A DNA stretch of 64,000 nt from Larkinella sp051857545 (GTDB taxonomy: Bacteria; Bacteroidota; Bacteroidia; Cytophagales; Spirosomataceae), in the NCBI RefSeq assembly GCF_051857545.1, contig NZ_JBPZHB010000006.1:248001-312000 (forward strand). Direction: 5' to 3'. The first letter of the stretch is position 1, and each line of letters starts with the position of its first letter. Both the position numbers and the translations under genes were made by a program. The notes beneath the pieces were generated by a model, which was not told the origin of the DNA, did no database searches, and saw only the letters and a list, made by a program, of their open reading frames with translations. Shown one piece after another: positions 34,217 through 41,016 of this stretch.

Positions 34217-35788
34217 ATGAAACAAATTGTAGTTTTACTCCTGCTGGCCGTTACCACGGGTTCCTTGTCTTTTGCGCAACGCCGACAGGGCGGTCCGCCA
34301 CCGGCGGCTGCGGAAACCACTCCCCGGCCAGCGGGTGCGCCTTCGGCCAAACCCGGCCCCAATGACCTGAGGCTTCCGATGGACTCCACCATAACGACAT
34401 CGCATACCGTTACGATCAAGGGCGTCAAAGTGCCTTATACGGCCATGGTCGGGACACAGCCGGTCTGGGACGAAGAGGGCAAGCCCATTGCTGGAGTTTT
34501 TTATACCTATTACGAACGGACGGACGTCAAAGACCGCACCACCCGCCCGCTGGTCATTTCGTTCAACGGGGGGCCGGGAACCGCATCGGTGTGGATGCAC
34601 CTGGCCTATACGGGACCCAAATTGCTGAACATCGACAGCGAAGGTTATCCGTTACAGCCGTACACGCTCAAAGACAATCCGAATTCCATTCTGGATGTGG
34701 CCGACATCGTCTACATCGATCCGGTAAACACGGGCTATTCCCGCCCGGCCAGCAAAGACGTGCCCCGCTCGAAGTTTTTCGGGGTGAATTCCGACATCAA
34801 ATATTTGGCCGAATGGCTGAACACCTTCGTAAGCCGCAAAAACCGCTGGCCATCGCCCAAATACCTCATCGGCGAAAGCTACGGAACCACGCGGGTTTCG
34901 GGTCTGGCACTGGAGTTGCAAAACGCCAACTGGATGTACCTCAACGGCGTGATTCTGGTGTCACCGACCGATCTGGGGATCGAACGGTCCGGACCAGTGG
35001 CGGCTGCCAACATGCTGCCTTTTTATGCGGCCACGGCCTGGTATCACAAAGTGCTGCCCGACGACCTGCAAAAGAAAGACCTGACGGCCATGCTGCCGGA
35101 AGTGGAGCAATTTACCATCAACGAGTTTATTCCGGCACTCACGATGGGCGGTTTTCTGGACCCGCAGAAGAAAAAGCAGATTGCCGCCAAAGTCGCCCGG
35201 TATTCCGGTTTGTCGGAAAAAGTGGTGCTGGAGCATAACATGGACATTCCGGCGTCTTTCTTCTGGAAGGAGCTGCTACGCGACAAAGGCCATACCGTTG
35301 GTCGGCTGGATTCGCGCTATCTGGGAATCGACCGGGAAGATGCGGGCGAGCGTCCGGATTATTCCCCGGAACTGACGTCCTGGCTGCACTCGTTTGCCGC
35401 TCCCATCAACTACTATTTCCGGGAATTCCTGAATTACAAAACCGACCTGAAATACTACATGTTCGGGCCGGTGCATCCCTGGGATCGGGCGGGGCAAAAT
35501 GCCGACCGGTCAGGCGAAAACCTGCGGCAGGCGATGGCCCAGAATCCGTACCTGCATCTGCTGGTCCAATCCGGCTATTACGACGGGGCCTGCGATTACT
35601 TCAATGCCCAGTATAATATGTGGCAGATGGACCCCAGCGGAAAACTCAAAACCCGGATGGACTGGAAAGGCTACCGGAGCGGCCACATGATGTATCTGCG
35701 TCAGGAAGATCTGGTGACGTCCAACGAAGACATTCGGAATTTCATCAAAAAATCAACGCCGAAGCCCAATCAGCCTGCGAAGTATTGA
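34217..35788 (+). CDS. S10 family serine carboxypeptidase, paralogue 2
   Basis: 523 residues. After a signal peptide there is a Pro/Ala-rich insert (RRQGGPPPAAAETTPRPAGA) absent from paralogue 1. The active-site set is complete: FNGGPGTASVWMH, nucleophile Ser221 in GESYG, SGYYDGACDYFNA and YRSGHMMYLRQED. It starts 34 bp after paralogue 1 and ends the locus, with a strong terminator about 110 bp downstream. The substituted residues around FNGGPG and after the Asp suggest a different substrate preference. Confidence 0.92.
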   Translation: MKQIVVLLLLAVTTGSLSFAQRRQGGPPPAAAETTPRPAGAPSAKPGPNDLRLPMDSTITTSHTVTIKGVKVPYTAMVGTQPVWDEEGKPIAGVFYTYYERTDVKDRTTRPLVISFNGGPGTASVWMHLAYTGPKLLNIDSEGYPLQPYTLKDNPNSILDVADIVYIDPVNTGYSRPASKDVPRSKFFGVNSDIKYLAEWLNTFVSRKNRWPSPKYLIGESYGTTRVSGLALELQNANWMYLNGVILVSPTDLGIERSGPVAAANMLPFYAATAWYHKVLPDDLQKKDLTAMLPEVEQFTINEFIPALTMGGFLDPQKKKQIAAKVARYSGLSEKVVLEHNMDIPASFFWKELLRDKGHTVGRLDSRYLGIDREDAGERPDYSPELTSWLHSFAAPINYYFREFLNYKTDLKYYMFGPVHPWDRAGQNADRSGENLRQAMAQNPYLHLLVQSGYYDGACDYFNAQYNMWQMDPSGKLKTRMDWKGYRSGHMMYLRQEDLVTSNEDIRNFIKKSTPKPNQPAKY

Positions 35789-35835
35789 GGTTGAAGCGGT
35801 TTTATTCAACCCATCAACTGACTTCAATTCATAGT

Positions 35836-35885
35836 AGCTAGCTTCAGTACATTTATCTGATCAGAAGAAAGGCCTGAAGCTAGCT
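35836..35885. repeat. 12-bp inverted repeat
   Basis: AGCTAGCTTCAG (35836-35847) pairs with CTGAAGCTAGCT (35874-35885). It stands between the S10 gene and its terminator. Confidence 0.7.
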
Positions 35886-35895
35886 GAAAGGCAAC

Positions 35896-35929
35896 AAAAA
35901 AACCGCCCCAAAGTGGGGCGGTTTTTTTG
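35896..35929 (+). terminator. Strong intrinsic terminator ending the host operon
   Basis: ACCGCCCCA (35902-35910) pairs with TGGGGCGGT (35914-35922), with flanking A6/T7 runs. It marks the last feature that clearly belongs to the host. The prophage border probably lies between here and the repressor gene at 36006. Confidence 0.92.
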
Positions 35930-36005
35930 TATAAACGAGTCTGATTAATCCTGGTAGCGAATCAAAAAATAGACCCAATTTGCATACATAACAGTTCATT
36001 TACAG

Positions 36006-36440
36006 CTACTTAACCTCACCGGTTAATAGGTTGTACCCAAAGTTGTACCCAAAACGTAAAAAAAAAGCACAACTAGCTGCATAAGCGAGTACAACCTCAG
36101 GCTTTCCCAACTGTTGGGTTAAGGTCCGAATCATGGCTGACTGCTCTTGAACTCTTTGCTCTAAGGATTGAAGATACTGCATTAGGTATCCGTCGTTTCT
36201 TGGGTCCGAGTTGGCACTTTGCTTAAGCATCTCGCCCTCTCCCTTAATTAGCCAATCTGTATTGACGTTGGGATAGGCCGTTACTATAGCTTCTATTACG
36301 TCAAATCCAGGCTTATTTTTTCCTTCAATTATCGTCCCAACCATAGTATGGGATTTGCCAATTGACTTGGCAAATGCACTCTTATTTGTTCTAAGAGCTT
36401 CAATCAGCTTCGAAAAACGATCTCCGATGGTTTGTTCCAT
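36006..36440 (-). CDS. XRE-type helix-turn-helix repressor of the prophage
   Basis: 144 residues. The N-terminal helix-turn-helix covers about 8-65: ALRTNKSAFAKSIGKSHTMV, then IIEGKNKPGFDVIEAIVTAY and NTDWLIKGEGEML, the pattern seen in Bacteroidota XRE regulators. A coiled segment follows (LQSLEQRVQEQSAMIRTLTQ). The tail reads FFLRFGYNFGYNLLTG, with the DNA for FGYN duplicated. It is transcribed leftward, away from the early genes, as a CI-like repressor would be. The odd C-terminus may derive from the attachment-site junction (inference). Confidence 0.8.
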   Translation of the reverse strand: MEQTIGDRFSKLIEALRTNKSAFAKSIGKSHTMVGTIIEGKNKPGFDVIEAIVTAYPNVNTDWLIKGEGEMLKQSANSDPRNDGYLMQYLQSLEQRVQEQSAMIRTLTQQLGKPEVVLAYAASCAFFLRFGYNFGYNLLTGEVK

Positions 36441-36628
36441 GTTGCTTTATCATGTTAAGTGCTTGAAAGAAATCAATTTCTTTTGCTGGTTCAAATTGAC
36501 CCAAAACCTTCTGTTATTGTAAATTAATTATGCAAACCATACATGAAGCAATGTTACCTATGTATTTATAAGTCATTGATTAACAGGATATTTGAACTAT
36601 GCCGTATTATTCTCAAAAAATTTTATTA

Positions 36629-36695
36629 AGATATACTTGCGTTTAAAGAAAGTATATCTGCATATTTGCTTTCGAAATTGTTACACGAATGTAAC
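36629..36695. promoter_or_regulatory. Candidate phage operators in the divergent regulatory gap
   Basis: Two perfect dyads lie in the 418-bp A/T-rich gap (36441-36858) between the repressor and the first early gene: AGATATACTT (36629-36638) with AAGTATATCT (36650-36659), and GTTACA-CGAA-TGTAAC (36680-36695). They are plausible repressor binding sites. The gap holds no other gene. Confidence 0.5.
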
Positions 36696-36858
36696 AAATA
36701 ATGAAACAAAAATGAAAGCAAACTTGCAATGCTGAATTTCCAACCTCTTTTGTTTCAACAATTTTTAACATTTCCGGGCAATTAAGGCAGAAAAAAGTGA
36801 TGATTATTTTTTTTTGATTTTACGGTAGAAATACTTCACTTATTGAAACAAGAAGGGC

Positions 36859-37119
36859 ATGGAGATCAAGGAAATGTATGATAAGTTGCGTGAGACTGAC
36901 ATCCAGCGGTATCACGCGTTTCGATCCAGGTTGGTTTTAGCAGATTGTCTAAGCCGATTTGAAAGGACGATTTGTAAGCCGGGCTTCGACTTAAGGCGGG
37001 TTGACTTCTGGATCGCTGAATGTATGGTGGAGTATCTGGGGTTTGACTACGAAAACTTTCGGAACAACACCATGCCTGAAACAGCACATTTGTTTGGTCT
37101 ACAAAATCAAACGGCCTGA
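36859..37119 (+). CDS. Hypothetical early phage protein (86 aa)
   Basis: First rightward gene after the repressor gap. It is a small, mostly helical protein (YDKLRETDIQRYHAFRSRLV, VDFWIAECMVEYLGFDYENF) with no motif I recognise. It starts a run of six small, closely packed genes, so it is likely transcribed from the main early promoter under repressor control. Confidence 0.6.
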   Translation: MEIKEMYDKLRETDIQRYHAFRSRLVLADCLSRFERTICKPGFDLRRVDFWIAECMVEYLGFDYENFRNNTMPETAHLFGLQNQTA

Positions 37120-37123
37120 CCCC

Positions 37124-37390
37124 ATGAATTACCAGCAGCTTTTGCTTTCATTTTTCCGTCAAGAGCCCTTTTCTAACAATTCGGATGCTAAGAAGCGGCT
37201 TTTTGAGATCCAGATGATGGAGTCGTTCATGGAGAATCACCTGACGGAACTTACGGGGTGTGTGGAGAAGCTCGTGGTCGACGATCTGGAGCAGATGCAG
37301 AGCCTGATCGGTTTTGAGTTGGGAATGGCCCAGATCATTCTGGAGAAGATCCAACTGGAACGTCACGAGTTAATGAATGAACCGGTATGA
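37124..37390 (+). CDS. Hypothetical early phage protein (88 aa)
   Basis: Start chosen at ATG 37124, four bases after the previous stop. The frame is open further upstream but overlaps the preceding gene. Helical, acidic protein (EIQMMESFMENHLTELTGCV, VDDLEQMQSLIGFELGMAQI). No family recognised. Its end overlaps the next gene by 4 bp (ATGA), indicating translational coupling. Confidence 0.6.
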   Translation: MNYQQLLLSFFRQEPFSNNSDAKKRLFEIQMMESFMENHLTELTGCVEKLVVDDLEQMQSLIGFELGMAQIILEKIQLERHELMNEPV

Positions 37391-37611
37391 GCCTGGCCAC
37401 TGCTTTTCTTAAGTATCTGTATCCGATCCTGTTGACCTTTTTCCTGCTGTTACTGGTCGCGCTGCTGGTGTATCTGCTGTGGGACATGAAACGCATAAGA
37501 CGGATGGAGTTGGAAGAAAATTGCCTGAGAGCCGAATGGAGGCAGCTTTATGAGCTGGCCATCCGGGACGATGACGAATTACCCATTCCACCCCCAAACC
37601 AACCAGTATGA
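37387..37611 (+). CDS. Small single-span membrane protein (74 aa)
   Basis: One strongly hydrophobic helix (about residues 8-32, YLYPILLTFFLLLLVALLVY) is followed by a basic, then acidic cytoplasmic tail ending in PIPPPNQPV. It overlaps both neighbours by 4 bp. Function unknown; a superinfection-exclusion or membrane-anchoring role would be speculation. Confidence 0.6.
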   Translation: MSLATAFLKYLYPILLTFFLLLLVALLVYLLWDMKRIRRMELEENCLRAEWRQLYELAIRDDDELPIPPPNQPV

Positions 37612-37832
37612 TGCTAACACTTACCCAAGTGGTGTTCCGGTATGACGCCGGTGACCTGTCGAACGAATCGGACGAAACGCTGCTGGCGATCCGGACGGGT
37701 ATTGAGCAGGAACTGGCGACGGCTCCGGACCACATCGACTCCATTTTTGGCCGGTACTTGATTCAGAAATACAATGAAATTGTGGGGTATATCAACCAAC
37801 TGCTTACAAGGCGGTATGGATGCGACGACTAG
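37608..37832 (+). CDS. Hypothetical early phage protein (74 aa)
   Basis: Begins in the ATGATG that overlaps the previous stop. Contains SNESDETLLAIRTGIEQELA and IQKYNEIVGYINQLLTRRYG; predicted helical. No recognised family. Part of the coupled early gene run. Confidence 0.55.
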   Translation: MMLTLTQVVFRYDAGDLSNESDETLLAIRTGIEQELATAPDHIDSIFGRYLIQKYNEIVGYINQLLTRRYGCDD

Positions 37833-37892
37833 TGAAAACGGTCCTTTACCATTTGCCACGATTCGAGTGATTTTGCAACCTTCTTAACTCCC

Positions 37893-38132
37893 ATGCTGAT
37901 GTCTGATCAGTCTACAGAGATGCTCAATTTCCGGATCAGCCGCATTGAGCACACGTTTGCCCAGTCATCGATGGCCAACGTGTATGCCTATTACCACAGA
38001 AAGCTGGAGCAATTTAACCAGGCTCCTCTCTGGAAGCGCATGGTGATGGGGGGCTTTCTCCGACGTAGGTATCTGAAATATATGCTCGACTGGGCCTTGG
38101 ATGAATATCTGTGGGAATCGACAAGATGGTGA
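37893..38132 (+). CDS. Hypothetical early phage protein (79 aa)
   Basis: Start at ATG 37893 (an in-frame ATG two codons later is equally possible). Contains FRISRIEHTFAQSSMANVYA and PLWKRMVMGGFLRRRYLKYM, a basic amphipathic stretch. No family recognised. Spaced 60 bp after the previous gene. Confidence 0.55.
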   Translation: MLMSDQSTEMLNFRISRIEHTFAQSSMANVYAYYHRKLEQFNQAPLWKRMVMGGFLRRRYLKYMLDWALDEYLWESTRW

Positions 38133-38136
38133 GCCG

Positions 38137-38331
38137 ATGTTTGAGACCAGCCCTACGTTCCGGCAACTGTATGACCAGGCTAAGCGCTTGAAGGAAGAGC
38201 GGGAAGCGGCCCTGGTGCGGCTGAAGCAGCCAGACCCGCTGCTCAGTTGGGAGATCGACGAGTTGAAACGGACCATGACACTGTTGGTAGAAACCTTCCG
38301 GAAAGTAGTTGCGGAAGGTGCTGAAAAATAA
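38137..38331 (+). CDS. Hypothetical coiled-coil phage protein (64 aa)
   Basis: Start at ATG 38137, four bases after the previous stop. Strongly helical and charged (RQLYDQAKRLKEEREAALVR, SWEIDELKRTMTLLVETFRK), likely a coiled coil. It is the last of the small early genes before the tRNA-like block. Confidence 0.55.
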   Translation: MFETSPTFRQLYDQAKRLKEEREAALVRLKQPDPLLSWEIDELKRTMTLLVETFRKVVAEGAEK

Positions 38332-38395
38332 ATAGGTAGCACAGAGATAAGCGGATATGCTGACCAGGCATGATTCAGGCCAGCATTCTCAGTAA

Positions 38396-38468
38396 AGCGG
38401 GATGGAGCAGATGGTGGCTCGCTGGGCCCATACCCCAGAGATCGTCGGTTCGAGTCCGGCTCCCGCAA
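38396..38468 (+). tRNA. tRNA-Met(CAT), initiator-like, phage-encoded
   Basis: A complete cloverleaf can be drawn. Acceptor stem: GCGGGA (38397-38402) pairs with TCCCGC (38461-38466). D stem: GAGC/GCTC. Anticodon stem: CTGGG/CCCAG, with loop CCCATAC (anticodon CAT). T arm: GTCGG-TTCGAGT-CCGGC. Two initiator hallmarks are present: three consecutive G:C pairs at the base of the anticodon stem and a non-pairing first position (A1 opposite A72). Position 33, almost always U, is C here. CCA is not encoded (the tail reads ACGA). Confidence 0.8.
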
Positions 38469-38520
38469 CGATGGGCATCCCATCAGAGAAGGTTAAGGGT
38501 TTAGGAATATCAACAGCAAT

Positions 38521-38544
38521 ACCGGTTGGCACCTGCCGACCGGT
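38521..38544 (+). repeat. Palindromic hairpin between the two tRNA-like elements
   Basis: ACCGGT (38521-38526) pairs with ACCGGT (38539-38544), with inner GGC/GCC pairing. It may help separate or process the two flanking tRNAs. Confidence 0.6.
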
Positions 38545-38554
38545 ATTCTCCACC

Positions 38555-38628
38555 ACTGCCCTGGCTGAGTGGTCAGGCACCTCAGATCAACGAGGGTTAG
38601 ACAGGTTCGACTCCTGTAGGCAGTTCCA
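38555..38628 (+). tRNA. tRNA-like element with 8-base anticodon loop (degenerate or unusual)
   Basis: The acceptor ACTGCC pairs with GGCAGT, and CCA is encoded at 38626-38628. The T arm is perfect (ACAGG-TTCGACT-CCTGT). The D arm has only three pairs (GCT/GGC). The anticodon stem has four pairs (CCTC/GAGG) closing an eight-base loop AGATCAAC, so a normal anticodon cannot be assigned. It could be a decayed tRNA, a tRNA mimic or a frameshift-suppressor-like tRNA. Confidence 0.5.
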
Positions 38629-38671
38629 CCGAAGTAGGCAACTGAACGGTCTATCGACCGATTTTAAAGCT

Positions 38672-38698
38672 CCCGACTCCTCCGAAGGGAGTCGGGTA
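38672..38698 (+). terminator. Stable hairpin after the tRNA block
   Basis: CTCCCGACTCC near 38672 pairs with GGGAGTCGGG ending near 38697. No T-run follows, so it may be a processing or rho-type end rather than a classical intrinsic terminator. Confidence 0.5.
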
Positions 38699-38723
38699 CT
38701 GACTGACTATTAATCCATTAGGC

Positions 38724-40124
38724 ATGCATCAATACTCTATTGATCAATACGCGTCCTTAACCCGCTGGCACGATCTCGTGGAGCGAATCAACGATGCCCA
38801 ACCTGAAAAAAGCTATGTGCGGAAGCTGGTCGATGGGCGGGAAATTACGATTGTGAAAAAGCCGAAAGCCATCAACTCGAATGAAAAAGCGACCGGCGAA
38901 CGTATCATCAAAGACTATATCAGTTACTATCTGCGGTTGATCAAAAAGATGGGCAACCAGGCCCTGGAAAATGGCCCTCCGGGCTTCTACACGAACTCGG
39001 TTGAGATTGGTGCCCGGCGGGGTTGCAGCGATAGAACGGCCCGTAGTCACGTCAGAAAGCTGCAAAAACACGGCTTGATCAGCGGATATAAATTCCACGG
39101 AAGCAAGCACGATTTTGAGTTGTGGATAAGTCAGGATATTCTGTGGGATTCGCGCATTCGGGAGGCATATAAGCCCGAAAATCGGCCAGCCGAAACCGCA
39201 TCTTTAGGGCAAATTCTGAAAAATTTTCCGCATACAGTCACTGTGACTCATAGTAACACTGAAACAGAAACTAATAAATGTCCAGATGTTGAGCACGGCG
39301 ACGAGCGAAAGGCGGTAGGTTTTGTTGAGCACGGGGACACAAAACAGGGCAACACCGAACAGCAACCGCCCAAAACGGCCCATAATGTACCCCCCGATGC
39401 GCCAGAAGCCCACCAAGGTTACCATGAACAGGGGGGGGGCGGGCCGGCCGCGCAGACGGCCGGCAATCGGCTTAAGAAGAGCCTGAGCGGCCAAAAGCGT
39501 GCAGTGGTGCGTTTGGAGCGAACTGAAGAACAAAAACGGGTAATTCTGGAGGGCTATCTTTCTTCATTCTGGCTTTACGCCAAGCAAATCCTTTACCCCG
39601 GTCGAACCTTCAGGGATTTCGAAGACGAATCGGCCATTCGGGCCATCCGGGCAGGGGTATACCGCAATTTTGAATACGAACTGTCTGAAAAAGACTGGGA
39701 TAAGCTCCAGGAATACTTTTACAGGAGGATTGACCTGGCTGCGGCCTACTACAGCCGCCACGCGGATCGCTGGATTCCGGATCCGTTTGCCAGGCATCGT
39801 GAGGGCACTGGCTACTTTGACTGGGAAAACCTGCGGGGATTTAGGGCCACCGGTGCCTGGCTGGAAGACAACCTGCAAAAATACCGACGCAATTATGTCC
39901 AGGGACGGATTAGCTGGGCCATCCTCCAACTCCGAAAGCACCGGGACGGAAAAGCCACGAAGCGGCTACAGGCGAAAACGTACATCGATGCGTATCGAAC
40001 GCTGGAGGAGACGATGGCGAATTACGGTGAAGCGGCCGTCGACCGGTTCAGGAACCTGGCCAGCACCATTGGGCAGCAGAAGCCCCAGATTGTGAAGGGA
40101 TTCAACCGCAATTTCAAGCAATAA
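38724..40124 (+). CDS. Winged-helix phage protein (possible replication or regulatory factor)
   Basis: 466 residues. A helix-turn-helix/winged-helix region is visible at about 88-135 (NSVEIGARRGCSDRTARSHV, RKLQKHGLISGYKF), as in primase-associated or replication-initiator phage proteins of Bacteroidota. A low-complexity linker follows (about 185-260), containing a tract of nine G residues and a GGCCGGCC palindrome. The C-terminal 200 residues are helical and basic, with no ATPase motif. Position after the early genes fits replication, but this is inference. Confidence 0.6.
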   Translation: MHQYSIDQYASLTRWHDLVERINDAQPEKSYVRKLVDGREITIVKKPKAINSNEKATGERIIKDYISYYLRLIKKMGNQALENGPPGFYTNSVEIGARRGCSDRTARSHVRKLQKHGLISGYKFHGSKHDFELWISQDILWDSRIREAYKPENRPAETASLGQILKNFPHTVTVTHSNTETETNKCPDVEHGDERKAVGFVEHGDTKQGNTEQQPPKTAHNVPPDAPEAHQGYHEQGGGGPAAQTAGNRLKKSLSGQKRAVVRLERTEEQKRVILEGYLSSFWLYAKQILYPGRTFRDFEDESAIRAIRAGVYRNFEYELSEKDWDKLQEYFYRRIDLAAAYYSRHADRWIPDPFARHREGTGYFDWENLRGFRATGAWLEDNLQKYRRNYVQGRISWAILQLRKHRDGKATKRLQAKTYIDAYRTLEETMANYGEAAVDRFRNLASTIGQQKPQIVKGFNRNFKQ

Positions 40125-40152
40125 TTAAGTTCACTATATACCCTGTTCTCTG

Positions 40153-40476
40153 ATGAATACTGCACAACCAAGGCCGGTTCACAACGCTGATCCGCTGAAA
40201 CGCCATGCCTGTGTTCAGGCGATTGTCCGGTTTGTCGACGGCAACGTCCGGACGTTCTATAGCCGCGATATTGACTGCCACGGTGTGGCCAGCAAGGCCT
40301 GGAAATATCGAAACCTGGGGTATTGGCTGGAATACTGGAAGGTACGGATTGAAAAAGAAACGCCCTCTGGCTGGCAAGGCCGGGTGTTGGAAGGAGGAAT
40401 TTTTCATAGCTTTGATGGAAACCGGGGCGACCGTATCTGCCAGTATGATCGCTCGAAGGGTTGGCAATATCATTGA
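40153..40476 (+). CDS. Hypothetical phage protein (107 aa)
   Basis: Contains KRHACVQAIVRFVDGNVRTF and HGVASKAWKYRNLGYWLEYW, rich in aromatic and basic residues and predicted to be mixed alpha/beta. No family recognised. The next gene begins 2 bp after its stop codon. Confidence 0.6.
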   Translation: MNTAQPRPVHNADPLKRHACVQAIVRFVDGNVRTFYSRDIDCHGVASKAWKYRNLGYWLEYWKVRIEKETPSGWQGRVLEGGIFHSFDGNRGDRICQYDRSKGWQYH

Positions 40477-40478
40477 GT

Positions 40479-40796
40479 ATGAAAATTCGGATAACCCCCA
40501 ATGAATTTCTGGGCCTGGTCAATTTCTTATACGGCCGCATTTCTCTGATTACTTCGCTCCAAGGGATGGAGCGAAGTATTTACGACCAAGTACTGCTGGA
40601 GTACTGGTCAAAAACGAGCCTGCTTGAAAAGGTTTCTGCCTGGAGACACCGGAATAGCCGTCAACGCTATAGTTTGCCGATGCCGCTGTCGGTGATCCGG
40701 ATACTGCATCAGGAGATGCAGTTTGCAGAGTTGACGATATATGGCCAGGCATTACTGGCGCGGCTGGATATGGAGTTGGTGAATATCAGCTACTAA
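40479..40796 (+). CDS. Hypothetical phage protein (105 aa)
   Basis: Start at ATG 40479; a TTG codon upstream in frame overlaps the previous gene and is not preferred. Contains ITPNEFLGLVNFLYGRISLI and a C-terminal helix pair. No family recognised. It is the last GC-rich gene before the A/T-rich cargo block. Confidence 0.6.
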   Translation: MKIRITPNEFLGLVNFLYGRISLITSLQGMERSIYDQVLLEYWSKTSLLEKVSAWRHRNSRQRYSLPMPLSVIRILHQEMQFAELTIYGQALLARLDMELVNISY

Positions 40797-41016
40797 AAAA
40801 GCCCAAGCTTGGCCCCCGAAGAGTGGAATGTATTATTTATGCCATAAACTCGATCTCGTTTTTATTTAAAATGATGATTTCTTGAATAAAAATGTTTAAA
40901 TGATGTGAAAATCTTTAATTTTAAGGTTTTTAGAGGTGTTGTTTGATTGATTAAAATCTAGTCAAATAGATTACTTGCCTTAGTAGAAGGTTCTTATTCT
41001 TAAATCCTTACACGTT

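Noticed and set aside
38402..38713. A 103-residue frame across the tRNA-like block
   Set aside because: Both strands of this stretch are explained by two tRNA-like cloverleaves and hairpins.
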